Positions 1 to 6,815 are shown, numbered from the stretch's first letter. The stretch is DNA of 10,565 nucleotides from CAZRZN01 sp964604565 (GCA_964604565.1 CAZRZN010000138.1:1-10565); one strand, 5' to 3'. Notes: a model not told the origin generated them from the letters alone. A program made the numbers and translations.

Positions 1-246
1 AACATCGTCTGCTTTCGCTTCGACCCGGGCGGACTGTCAGAGAGTGCGCTCAAGGCGCTGAACACCGAGATCATGGTGCGGATGCAGGAGGCGGGGCTTG
101 CCGCCGTATCGGACACGACGGTGCATGGCCGGCACTGCCTGAGGGCGGCGTTCAACAATCACCGGACGACGCGCGCCGATCTGGACATTCTGATCGAAGA
201 GGTGGTGCGGCTGGGCGGCGTGCTGACCGGTGGCCCCGTTTCCTGA
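1..246 (+). CDS. Group II PLP-dependent decarboxylase, C-terminal 81 residues (5' end outside window)
   Basis: This is the last 81 codons of a gene that starts before the window; frame 1 is open from the first base to the TGA at 244-246. The residues around 41-60 read TVHGRHCLRAAFNNHRTTRA, which resembles the C-terminal small domain of group II pyridoxal-phosphate decarboxylases (the glutamate, aromatic-L-amino-acid and 2,4-diaminobutyrate decarboxylase superfamily). These cytosolic enzymes remove the alpha-carboxyl group from an amino acid. The PLP-binding lysine lies upstream of the window, so neither catalytic competence nor substrate can be judged. An intrinsic terminator overlaps the stop codon, so this gene probably ends its own transcript and is not part of the transporter operon that follows. 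The family call is fairly secure; the specific enzyme is unknown. Confidence 0.75.
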   Translation, partial: NIVCFRFDPGGLSESALKALNTEIMVRMQEAGLAAVSDTTVHGRHCLRAAFNNHRTTRADLDILIEEVVRLGGVLTGGPVS

Positions 247-283
247 TCACGGCGGCCAATTTCCCAAGGTCGCGTGATTTTCC
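245..283 (+). terminator. Intrinsic (rho-independent) terminator of the decarboxylase gene
   Basis: Left arm 246-251 (ATCACG) pairs with 273-278 (CGTGAT). Arm 253-257 (CGGCC) pairs with 268-272 (GGTCG) through one G-T wobble. Only G252 is bulged, giving an 11-bp stem with a 10-nt loop at 258-267. The stem is followed directly by a T tract ending at 281 (TTTT counting the last stem base). The structure begins at the decarboxylase stop codon, as expected for a terminator of that gene. This is read from sequence; no folding energy was computed. Confidence 0.7.
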
Positions 284-367
284 TCGTGCATCCCATGGCG
301 GATTGATCCGCGGGCGCTTTCCACGGGACAGCCCGCCGGGCGGCCATGTCTGCGGCAAACGCCGGCG

Positions 368-383
368 GCCTGAAACGTCAGGC
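368..383. promoter_or_regulatory. Perfect inverted repeat in the transporter operon leader (6-bp arms, 4-nt centre)
   Basis: GCCTGA at 368-373 and TCAGGC at 378-383 are exact reverse complements around AACG. No T run follows, so it does not look like a terminator. It lies about 120 bp upstream of the binding-protein start, in the stretch where a promoter or operator would be expected. A regulator site is possible, but the arms are short enough to arise by chance. Confidence 0.3.
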
Positions 384-400
384 GGCAGACATTTATTGTT

Positions 401-413
401 GCATCGGCGATGC
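401..413. promoter_or_regulatory. 13-bp perfect palindrome, candidate operator for the transporter operon
   Basis: GCATCG (401-406), a central G, and CGATGC (408-413) form a perfect odd-length palindrome. This is the kind of dyad bound by dimeric repressors of the LacI or GntR type. It sits just after an AT-rich patch (391-400) in an otherwise GC-rich leader. No regulator gene is in the window and no convincing -35/-10 pair could be placed around it, so the operator role is inference. Confidence 0.35.
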
Positions 414-461
414 TTCGATGGTGAAAGTTCCACAGCGGCCTCTGAAAGCCACAAAAGATAA

Positions 462-477
462 GTCGGGACAGCCCGAC
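462..477 (+). promoter_or_regulatory. Leader hairpin just upstream of the binding-protein ribosome binding site
   Basis: GTCGGG (462-467) and CCCGAC (472-477) form a 6-bp GC-rich stem with an ACAG loop. It ends 15 nt before the GGGAGG Shine-Dalgarno sequence (493-498) of the binding-protein gene. If transcribed it would be a 5'-UTR stem-loop, which could stabilise the mRNA or tune translation. No poly-T follows, so it is not an intrinsic terminator. Confidence 0.35.
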
Positions 478-505
478 ATCGTCGCATTCCATGGGAGGAA
501 ACAAG

Positions 506-1531
506 ATGAAAAGACTGTCAGCAACCTTTGCCGGGTCACTGTTCGCGCTTGCCGCGTCAGTCACGGCATCCCACGCGGACAAACTCACGTTCTATTGCAG
601 TGCTCAGGAAGACTGGTGCCAGTTGATGGCGCGCAGCTTCGAGGACGCCACCGGCATCGACGTCAACATGACGCGGAAATCCTCCGGTGAGACCTTTGCC
701 CAAATCCGCGCGGAATCCGTCAACCCCAAGGGCGATGTCTGGTGGGGCGGCACCGGAGATCCCCATCTTCAGGCGGCCGAAGAAGGGCTGACCATGGAAT
801 ACATGTCGCCGATGCGCGACCAGTTGCACGACTGGGCGATAAGCCAGGCCGAAAGTGCCGGAAACCGGACCATCGGCATTTATTCCGGCGCACTTGGTTA
901 TGGATACAACACCGACCTGCTTGCCGCGAACGATCTTCCCGAACCTGCCTGCTGGAAGGATCTGCTGGATCCCGCGTTCAAGGGCCATGTGCAGATGGCG
1001 AACCCGAATTCCTCCGGAACGGCCTACACCACGCTCGCCTCCATGGTGCAGCTTTTCGGTGAAGAAGACGGCTTTGGCTTCATGAAGGACCTCCACGCCA
1101 ATATCAACCAGTATACCAAGTCGGGATCTGCCCCGATCAAGGCGGCGGGTCGTGGCGAAAACACGGTTGGCATCGTCTTCATGCATGACGCCGTGGCGCA
1201 GGCCGTCGCCGGTTTCCCGATCAAGGTCGTGGCCCCCTGCGAGGGCACCGGCTATGAGATCGGGTCCATGTCGATCATCGATGGCGCCCGCAATGTCGAG
1301 GAGGCCAAGCAGTTCTATGACTGGGCGCTCACGGCCGAGGCACAGAACCTTGCGCTGCAAGTCAACGCGTTCCAGGTGCCGTCCAACACCGGCGCGGAGA
1401 CGTCCGAATCCGCACCGGACATGAGCACGATCAAGCTGATCGACTACGACTTCAAGAAATACGGCTCCTCCGACGAACGCCGGCGCCTGCTGCAAAAGTG
1501 GGACGAAGAAGTTTCGGTTCTGCCGCAATAA
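506..1531 (+). CDS. afuA: ABC transporter periplasmic substrate-binding protein, AfuA/FbpA-like (probably phosphorylated-sugar type)
   Basis: This 341-aa exported binding protein captures the substrate for the permease and ATPase encoded next. The ATG at 506 is chosen over the in-frame ATG at 491 because GGGAGG at 493-498 is ideally spaced from 506. Residues 1-24 form a signal peptide: basic MKR, a hydrophobic core, and cleavage after S-H-A before DKLTFY. The family is the type 2 periplasmic binding proteins annotated 'iron(III) ABC transporter'. There is no consecutive tyrosine pair, the hallmark iron ligand of FbpA. Instead I see SGTAYT, an HD pair (H227, D228), PCEGTGYE around E246 and a DYDF-KKYG-SDER tail. 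From memory these match AfuA, which binds glucose-6-phosphate and related sugar phosphates. Four cysteines (31, 38, 149, 245) could form periplasmic disulfides. The binding-protein role is secure; the ligand is inference. Confidence 0.85.
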   Translation: MKRLSATFAGSLFALAASVTASHADKLTFYCSAQEDWCQLMARSFEDATGIDVNMTRKSSGETFAQIRAESVNPKGDVWWGGTGDPHLQAAEEGLTMEYMSPMRDQLHDWAISQAESAGNRTIGIYSGALGYGYNTDLLAANDLPEPACWKDLLDPAFKGHVQMANPNSSGTAYTTLASMVQLFGEEDGFGFMKDLHANINQYTKSGSAPIKAAGRGENTVGIVFMHDAVAQAVAGFPIKVVAPCEGTGYEIGSMSIIDGARNVEEAKQFYDWALTAEAQNLALQVNAFQVPSNTGAETSESAPDMSTIKLIDYDFKKYGSSDERRRLLQKWDEEVSVLPQ

Positions 1532-1534
1532 AAC

Positions 1535-3754
1535 GTGCGAACGTCCGATCTTGAAAAAACCACCCATCCGGTCCTGATCTTCTGGGTCATTGCCGGGTGG
1601 GTCGGTTTCTGTCTGTTGCCTTGGTATGGGGTGGAAGACGGTCTTTGGTCCTTTGAATGGCTGTTCGACGGCTACCCCTTTGACGCAGATTACGCCCCTG
1701 CTGCCTTTCTCATCGGTCAGGCGGAAAAGCTGTGGCTGGCGCCGATACTGATACCGCTGGCCCTGCCGCTGCTAGTTCTGCGGCGTCTGAAATCCGACCC
1801 GATCTATGCCCGCGTTCTCGTGATCTCCGGCGCGCTTGGCTTTGGCTGGATGATCCTGCAAGGGTTCTCCATAGGGCTGCGTGGCTTCAACTACGACTGG
1901 ATGGAAGCCGTCTTTGGCGAGCTTGGGGATCGTCAGTTCGGGATGGGCTATGGCGCGATGATCTGCGCCTCTGCCTTCCTGTTCATTCTCACGCAGGGCA
2001 TCGCCGCGCGCGGGGCCATCAACGGCGATGTCTTTGTTGTCAGCGCCATCGGTGGCGTCATCACCATTGTCACCGCCTTCGTGTTTTTTCCCATCGCCAA
2101 GATGTTATTCGCCGCATTCGTCACGGAGGACGGCGCCTATTCCATCTCGGTCTTCCTGTCCAAGTTCTTCGATGACCGGCTGTGGGGTCTGGGGTGCCTG
2201 TTCGGGGCGCGCTGCGGCGCCGCGTGGAATTCCCTATTTCTGGCCATTCTGGTCGGCTTCATCACCACGGCGCTTGGCCTTGCCTTTGCCCTTGTCGTGA
2301 CGCGATCCGGCTTTCGTTACAAGCGTGCGATCCGGGGTCTGACCGTCCTGCCGATCATCACGCCCCCCTTTGTCATCGGGCTGGCGCTGATCCTGTTGTT
2401 CGGGCTGTCGGGGTCGGTCACGGTCTTTTTCGCCGACCTCTTCGGTATTCAGCCGTCGCGCTGGCTGTATGGTCTGCCCGGTGTCCTGATCGCCCAGACG
2501 CTGGCCTTTACGCCGATCGCCTTTCTCGTGTTGATCGGCGTGGTCGAAGGCGTGTCACCGTCGATGGAAGAGGCCGCGCAGACGCTGCGGGCCAACCGCT
2601 GGCAGACCTTCCGCACGGTGTCGCTGCCGCTGATGCGCCCCGGCCTTGCCAATGCCTTTCTGCTGGGCTTCATCGAAAGCATGGCGGATTTCGGCAATCC
2701 GCTGGTGCTGGGGGGCAATTTCGACGTTCTTTCGACAGAGATCTTCTTTGCCATCGTCGGCGCGCAATACGATCAGGGCCGGGCCGCCGTGCTGGCCATG
2801 GTGCTGCTGTTCTTCACGCTGTCGGCCTTTTATGCGCAGCGCGCCTGGCTCGGGAAGAAAAGCTACACGACCGTGTCGGGCAAGGGCGACGCGGGCGTGC
2901 ATCCGCTGATGCCCAGTGGCCTTGCAATCCCGGTGCTTGTTATCGCCCTCGGCTGGGCGCTGTTTACCGCGTTTGTCTATTGCATGATCCTGTATGGCAG
3001 CGTCGTGGAGCTGTGGGGGGTCAACAACACGCTGACCTTCAAACATTACATCACGGCCTTCAGCGTCCGTTTCGAGGAGGAAGGCATCCGCTGGACTGGT
3101 GCGGCCTGGGACAGTTTCTGGACGACCATCACCATCGCTGCCATCGCTGCCCCGTTGACGGCGGCGGTGGGCCTCGTGACCGCCTACTTGCTGACCCGGC
3201 AAAGCTTTGCGGGAAAGAATGCCTTTGAATTCGGGACGATGCTGTCCTTTGCGATCCCCGGCACGGTGATCGGTGTCAGCTATATCCTTGCGTTCAACGT
3301 GCCACCCATCGAAATTACCGGCACGGGGATCATTCTGGTCATCAGCTTCATCTTCCGCAACATGCCGGTGGGCGTGCGGGCGGGCATTGCCTCGATGAGT
3401 CAGCTGGACAAATCCCTCGATGAAAGCTCCCTGACGCTGGGGGCAAATTCCTGGCAGACGTTCCGCAGGATCATCCTGCCTCTGCTCCGGCCGGCGATCC
3501 TTGCGGCGCTTGTCTACAGCTTCGTGCGGGCCATGACCGCGATCTCTGCGGTGATCTTTCTTGTGTCCGCCGAATACGACATGGCGACGAGCTACATCAT
3601 CGGGCGGGTCGAGAACAACGACTACGGGCTTGCCATCGCCTATTCCACGACGTTGATCTTCGTCATGCTTGCGGCGGTCGGGCTTTTGCAATTCGTCGTC
3701 GGCCGGGTGCAGATCGGCCGCCGGACACTTCACGGGACAGGGAAAACGACATGA
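1535..3754 (+). CDS. afuB: ABC transporter permease, fused double-domain (AfuB/FbpB-like) with extended N-terminal membrane region
   Basis: This 739-aa inner-membrane protein forms the whole translocation channel in one chain. Two binding-protein-dependent permease domains are each marked by an EAA loop that contacts the ATPase. The first is near residues 345-370 (EEAAQTLRAN, then RTVSLPLMRPG). The second is near 629-655 (DESSLTLGAN, then RRIILPLLRPA). Before the first permease domain are about 230 residues with roughly five hydrophobic segments (near 13-30, 69-83, 95-112, 140-155 and 170-190). The classical FbpB fusion of about 500 residues lacks these; AfuB-type permeases are longer. The start is a GTG 3 bp after the upstream stop with no clear Shine-Dalgarno, so translation probably depends on coupling. 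The stop overlaps the ATPase start (ATGA). Family and role are secure; the substrate follows the binding protein. Confidence 0.87.
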   Translation: MRTSDLEKTTHPVLIFWVIAGWVGFCLLPWYGVEDGLWSFEWLFDGYPFDADYAPAAFLIGQAEKLWLAPILIPLALPLLVLRRLKSDPIYARVLVISGALGFGWMILQGFSIGLRGFNYDWMEAVFGELGDRQFGMGYGAMICASAFLFILTQGIAARGAINGDVFVVSAIGGVITIVTAFVFFPIAKMLFAAFVTEDGAYSISVFLSKFFDDRLWGLGCLFGARCGAAWNSLFLAILVGFITTALGLAFALVVTRSGFRYKRAIRGLTVLPIITPPFVIGLALILLFGLSGSVTVFFADLFGIQPSRWLYGLPGVLIAQTLAFTPIAFLVLIGVVEGVSPSMEEAAQTLRANRWQTFRTVSLPLMRPGLANAFLLGFIESMADFGNPLVLGGNFDVLSTEIFFAIVGAQYDQGRAAVLAMVLLFFTLSAFYAQRAWLGKKSYTTVSGKGDAGVHPLMPSGLAIPVLVIALGWALFTAFVYCMILYGSVVELWGVNNTLTFKHYITAFSVRFEEEGIRWTGAAWDSFWTTITIAAIAAPLTAAVGLVTAYLLTRQSFAGKNAFEFGTMLSFAIPGTVIGVSYILAFNVPPIEITGTGIILVISFIFRNMPVGVRAGIASMSQLDKSLDESSLTLGANSWQTFRRIILPLLRPAILAALVYSFVRAMTAISAVIFLVSAEYDMATSYIIGRVENNDYGLAIAYSTTLIFVMLAAVGLLQFVVGRVQIGRRTLHGTGKTT

Positions 3755-4821
3755 CCGAGGTAAAGATTGGCTCCAAGGCCGCGCCGGTCCGGTTCGAAGC
3801 CGTGTCAAAGGTCTTTGGAAAGGACGTGAAGGCCGTCGACACCATTGATCTGCATGTCGGCGCGGGAAAGCTGGTGACGCTGCTGGGGCCGTCGGGCTGC
3901 GGCAAGACAACGACGCTGCGCATGATTGCGGGGCTGGAAATGGCCACGTCGGGACGGATCCTGATCGGCGACCGCGACGTGACCAAACTGCCGGCCACCG
4001 ACCGCGACGTGTCGATGGTGTTTCAGTCCTACGCGCTGTTTCCGCATATGAGCGTTCTGGAAAACGTCATGTACGGGCTGAAATTCTCGGGCTTCGGCAA
4101 GGCCGAAGCGCGGGCGCGGGCCTTGACCGGCCTTGAGCTTGTCGGGCTGAAAGGGTTTGACACCCGCCTGCCCAGCGAGCTGTCCGGCGGGCAGCAGCAG
4201 CGCGTGGCCGTGGCGCGTGCGCTGGTGCTGGAGCCGCAGGTTCTGCTGTTCGACGAACCCCTGTCGAACCTTGACGCCAAGCTGCGCCGCCAGGTGCGTG
4301 AGGACATCCGCGCCATTCAGAAGGATCTTGGCCTGACGGTGGTCTATGTCACGCACGATCAGGAAGAGGCGCTTGCCGTTTCGGACGAGATCGTCGTGAT
4401 GCGCAACGCATCCATCGCGCAGATCGGCACGCCCCGGTCCCTCTACGACGAGCCGGTGGATACCTTCGTTGCGGATTTCATCGGGGAGGCCAACCTGATT
4501 TCCTGCCGGATCGTCGAGGTCAGGGGGAACACGGCGACCATCGAGATCGGAAGTTACCGCTACGATCTGCCGTCGAGGGGATTGCCGAAGGGGCCTGCCA
4601 TTCTTGCTGTGCGTCCTTCGCGCATCGTGATCGGCGACAGCGAGGGCGTGGCTGCCCGCGTGATCAAGGCAACCTATGTCGGTGTGAGGATGGAGTACAC
4701 CCTCGAAGGGGAGTTCGGACAGGTCTTTGCCGTGCAGGACAACGTCGACGAACCTTTGGAGGTCGGGTCCGACGTCCGCATGTCCTTTGCGCGCAGGGGG
4801 CCGGTTCTGTTGCCGGAGTGA
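3751..4821 (+). CDS. afuC: ABC transporter ATP-binding protein (AfuC/FbpC family)
   Basis: This 356-aa ATPase drives import at the cytoplasmic face of the permease. All expected motifs are present: Walker A GPSGCGKT (46-53), Q-loop Q92 in VFQSYALFPH, signature LSGGQ (144-148), Walker B LLFDEP with D168 and catalytic E169, the D-loop SNLD, and the H-loop H202 in VTHDQEEA. After about residue 245 comes a C-terminal TOBE-like domain (including AVRPSRIVIG), usual for importers of the Fbp/Afu, Pot and Mal groups. The length is normal for the family. The ATG overlaps the permease TGA by 4 bp, the classic sign of translational coupling, so the two products are made together. The motifs show a competent ATPase; the substrate comes from the partners. 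Confidence 0.92.
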   Translation: MTEVKIGSKAAPVRFEAVSKVFGKDVKAVDTIDLHVGAGKLVTLLGPSGCGKTTTLRMIAGLEMATSGRILIGDRDVTKLPATDRDVSMVFQSYALFPHMSVLENVMYGLKFSGFGKAEARARALTGLELVGLKGFDTRLPSELSGGQQQRVAVARALVLEPQVLLFDEPLSNLDAKLRRQVREDIRAIQKDLGLTVVYVTHDQEEALAVSDEIVVMRNASIAQIGTPRSLYDEPVDTFVADFIGEANLISCRIVEVRGNTATIEIGSYRYDLPSRGLPKGPAILAVRPSRIVIGDSEGVAARVIKATYVGVRMEYTLEGEFGQVFAVQDNVDEPLEVGSDVRMSFARRGPVLLPE

Positions 4822-4827
4822 CGCGGG

Positions 4828-5394
4828 GTGCACCGGTTGGTCTTTGTCACGCATCCAGAAGTCCTGATAGATCCTGACGTGGCGATTGAAGACTGGGGAC
4901 TGAGCGAGACAGGCAGGCGGCGCGCAGCCGGCTTCGCGACGTCCGATGCGATGCGGGATGTGTGCCGGATCTGGTCAAGCACGGAACGCAAGGCACGGGA
5001 GACGGCGCAACTGTTGGCATCGACGCGCGGCCTGTCGGTTTCCGAGCACCCGGATCTGGGGGAAAATGACCGCAGGGCAACCGGGTTCTTGCCGCGGCCC
5101 CAATTCGAGGCCGCGGCAGATGCCTTCTTTGCGCAGCCGGGGCAAAGCTTCCGTGGATGGGAAACCGCGATCCATGCGCAGCAACGGATCGCGGGTGCGG
5201 TGCGTGCCATTCTTGCCCGAAAAGACGCTGGTGATGTCGCCATCGTGTCGCATGGGGCGGTCGGGACGCTGCTCTACTGTCACTTGTCCGGGCTTGAGAT
5301 CGACCGGCGTCACGATCAGCCCGCGCAGGGGCATTTCTGGACGGCGCAGTTGCCCGATCTGAGACCGTTACACGGGTGGCAACCGATCCACTGA
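4828..5394 (+). CDS. Histidine phosphatase superfamily protein with altered RHG motif
   Basis: This 188-aa cytosolic protein starts at a GTG 6 bp after the ATPase stop. GGAG at 4815-4818, inside the ATPase gene, serves as its Shine-Dalgarno, so it is the operon's last gene. The fold is recognisable from an N-terminal strand with a histidine (H9), LSETGRRRA, SSTERKARETA, and a C-terminal VSHG (H142). Members remove phosphate through a phosphohistidine intermediate on the first histidine. Here the usual RHG is T8-H9-P10, and the second phosphate-pocket arginine aligns with K55, although R54 and R57 are close by. H9 and H142 are kept, so activity is possible with a changed pocket. Placement behind a suspected phosphosugar importer suggests dephosphorylation or sensing of imported material, but that is inference. 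Confidence 0.75.
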   Translation: MHRLVFVTHPEVLIDPDVAIEDWGLSETGRRRAAGFATSDAMRDVCRIWSSTERKARETAQLLASTRGLSVSEHPDLGENDRRATGFLPRPQFEAAADAFFAQPGQSFRGWETAIHAQQRIAGAVRAILARKDAGDVAIVSHGAVGTLLYCHLSGLEIDRRHDQPAQGHFWTAQLPDLRPLHGWQPIH

Positions 5395-5399
5395 AATCT

Positions 5400-6188
5400 T
5401 CAGGTCCATGCCCGGTCCGCGATGGATTTCAGATCGTCGAAGACACGCGGCGTCCCCACGACGACGCGGCCGCCTTTGGCGATCATGTCGTCCGCATCCT
5501 GCTCTTCGATGATCCCGCCCGCTTCCTCTATCAGCAATTGGCCAGCCAGACAGTCCCAGGCGTTCATATGCTCTTCGACGTAGCCCAACAGCCGTCCTGC
5601 GGCGACATAAGCCAGTGAAAGTGCGCCCGAGGCGTTGCGATGGAACATCGCGCCCTTGTCAATGATCGCCGAAACGACGGGCAGGACATTCTTGGCCTCG
5701 ACCCGGTTCGAATAGCCCACGGCCACGGTCCCGCTGTTCAACGGTGTGTCCTTCGCGACCTGCATCGGCGCCCCGTTGAGAGTGGCGCCGCCACCGCGAT
5801 GCGCGACAAAAGTTTCCGCATTCATCGGGTCATGGATGACGCCGATTTCAACCTTGCCGTCGCAGACCCCGGCCAGAACGATGGTCCATGACGGGATGCC
5901 GTTCACGAAATTCGTCGTGCCGTCGATCGGGTCGATCACCCAGTCCACGCCGCTTGTTCCGCGGGACGGATCATGTTCCTCGCCAAAGACGCCGTCATCC
6001 GGCCAGGTCTCTGCCAGGCGCGCGCGGATCAGCAGCTCGACGTTCCGATCCGCCTCGCTGACCCAGTCCTGATCGCCTTTCCGGTCGACCACGAGGGCGC
6101 CGCGCTGCTCGAAATACGTCCGCGCCTTTTTGCCGGCCTCGGTGCAGATACCTATTGCACTGGCAAGGCGTTCGTTGGTTTTGTCCAT
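5400..6188 (-). CDS. Inositol monophosphatase family protein
   Basis: This 262-aa Mg2+-dependent phosphomonoesterase is cytosolic by sequence, with no signal peptide. Family motifs in order are GEE (69-71), the metal-binding DPIDGTTNF (86-94) and WDCLAG (211-216, with D212), giving the full set of metal ligands. Length is typical. The frame stays open another 17 codons upstream to 6239. I chose the ATG at 6188 because family-like sequence begins there and a modest AGAGG lies 12 nt upstream. Substrate cannot be fixed: this family includes inositol phosphatases, histidinol phosphatases, fructose-1,6-bisphosphatases and 3'-phosphoadenosine phosphatases. The gene faces the histidine phosphatase gene and stops 5 bp from it, so it is not in that operon, though it adds a second phosphatase to the neighbourhood. 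Confidence 0.88.
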   Translation of the reverse strand: MDKTNERLASAIGICTEAGKKARTYFEQRGALVVDRKGDQDWVSEADRNVELLIRARLAETWPDDGVFGEEHDPSRGTSGVDWVIDPIDGTTNFVNGIPSWTIVLAGVCDGKVEIGVIHDPMNAETFVAHRGGGATLNGAPMQVAKDTPLNSGTVAVGYSNRVEAKNVLPVVSAIIDKGAMFHRNASGALSLAYVAAGRLLGYVEEHMNAWDCLAGQLLIEEAGGIIEEQDADDMIAKGGRVVVGTPRVFDDLKSIADRAWT

Positions 6189-6508
6189 GGGGATGTCGTG
6201 CCTCTTTACGTTTGTTTCCGGGGCCGCCCGAAAGGCCACCCGACGGTCAAACTATAGACCAGGGACCATCGCCGCCCAAGTGGAGACTCCCCTGCCTGAG
6301 CTGACGGACCGACGACCCCAGGGAAAGCCCAGCGGATGCACGACCGGGCCTGCGTTGGGGCCAAGGCCTTGGGCCGGCTGGTCACGCGCGGCGACAAGCT
6401 CTTTTCAAGGGACAACAGGCGCCCCGGAATGACCGCATGGCTTTTCAGGTCGGCCCGCAAGGATGCAAGGACCCGGAGGATTTGCCGTGCGAATGGCCGG
6501 ATGTCCCG
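6189..6508. other. Intergenic region between the 92-aa gene and the IMPase gene
   Basis: I find no convincing gene in these 320 bases. The open frames here have no family-like sequence and no good ribosome binding site. The stretch holds the IMPase promoter candidate at its low end and an isolated 12-bp palindrome, CCAAGGCCTTGG (6361-6372). I could not find a hairpin followed by a T tract (minus strand) that would end the 92-aa gene's transcript, so read-through into the IMPase gene is possible. Confidence 0.5.
6251..6279 (-). promoter_or_regulatory. Candidate sigma-70-type promoter of the IMPase-family gene
   Basis: On the minus strand, TTGGGC (6274-6279) and TATAGT (6251-6256) are separated by exactly 17 bp. 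TATAGT matches five of six bases of the -10 consensus and is rare AT-rich sequence in this GC-rich region. Transcription would start near 6244, giving a leader of about 55 nt to the ATG at 6188. This is read by eye only. Confidence 0.45.
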
Positions 6509-6787
6509 TCAGCCGGGCGCCCCGCGCGCGGCGTCGGGATGTTCGTGCAGAAAATGATGCAGGACGCCATAAAGCGCCTTGGCATGTGTCTTGTCACCCT
6601 TGTGCAGCGCGTCGCGGATATCCTCACAGATCATTTCCTGCACGCGCGCGGGACCGTGATGTTGATGCATCGTGTAATCCGCCAGAATGGCTGCATTCAG
6701 ATCCGGCAGTTTGTCATGCTCGGCCACGGCCTCGATCTCTTCACGACTGAGGCAGGTCATGTCTTCGATATCTTCCAGTGTAATCAT
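6509..6787 (-). CDS. Unrecognised small protein, 92 aa
   Basis: I cannot assign this to a family with a known function. The ATG at 6787 is preceded on the minus strand by a GGGGGGAG purine tract ending about 4 nt from the start, a strong ribosome binding site. The earlier in-frame ATG at 6853 has no such signal. The product looks soluble and mostly helical. It has an acidic N-terminus (MITLEDIEDM, then SREEIEAVAEHD), a histidine-rich middle (MHQHHGP), an amphipathic stretch VQEMICEDIRDAL, and a histidine-rich LHHFLHEHPD end. There is no signal peptide or membrane segment. The acidic and histidine content could suit metal binding, but no canonical metal site is visible. Coding is supported by the ribosome binding site and the protein-like composition. 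Confidence 0.6.
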   Translation of the reverse strand: MITLEDIEDMTCLSREEIEAVAEHDKLPDLNAAILADYTMHQHHGPARVQEMICEDIRDALHKGDKTHAKALYGVLHHFLHEHPDAARGAPG

Positions 6788-6815
6788 CTCTCTCCCCCCG
6801 GTCTGATGTTGCGGT

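Noticed and set aside
491..505. Upstream ATG of the binding-protein gene
   Set aside because: This ATG overlaps the Shine-Dalgarno that serves the ATG at 506. Starting at 506 also gives a cleaner signal peptide with a basic N-terminus.
557..1567. 336-aa open frame on the minus strand
   Set aside because: It is wholly antisense to the binding-protein gene, which has a signal peptide, a ribosome binding site and family motifs. The antisense product resembles nothing.
2555..3910. 451-aa open frame on the minus strand
   Set aside because: It lies opposite the permease and ATPase genes, has skewed Arg/His/Asp/Gln composition and no recognisable domain. It is an antisense shadow of GC-rich coding sequence.
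3805..4854. 349-aa open frame on the minus strand
   Set aside because: It is antisense to the ATPase gene, which carries every ABC motif; the composition is shadow-like.
6361..6372. 12-bp palindrome CCAAGGCCTTGG as a terminator or operator
   Set aside because: It has no loop and no following T run, and it is too far upstream of the IMPase promoter to argue for an operator. Chance in GC-rich DNA is a fair explanation.
6206..6460. 84-aa minus-strand frame between the 92-aa and IMPase genes
   Set aside because: It has no family-like sequence or good start signal, and it covers the IMPase promoter candidate.
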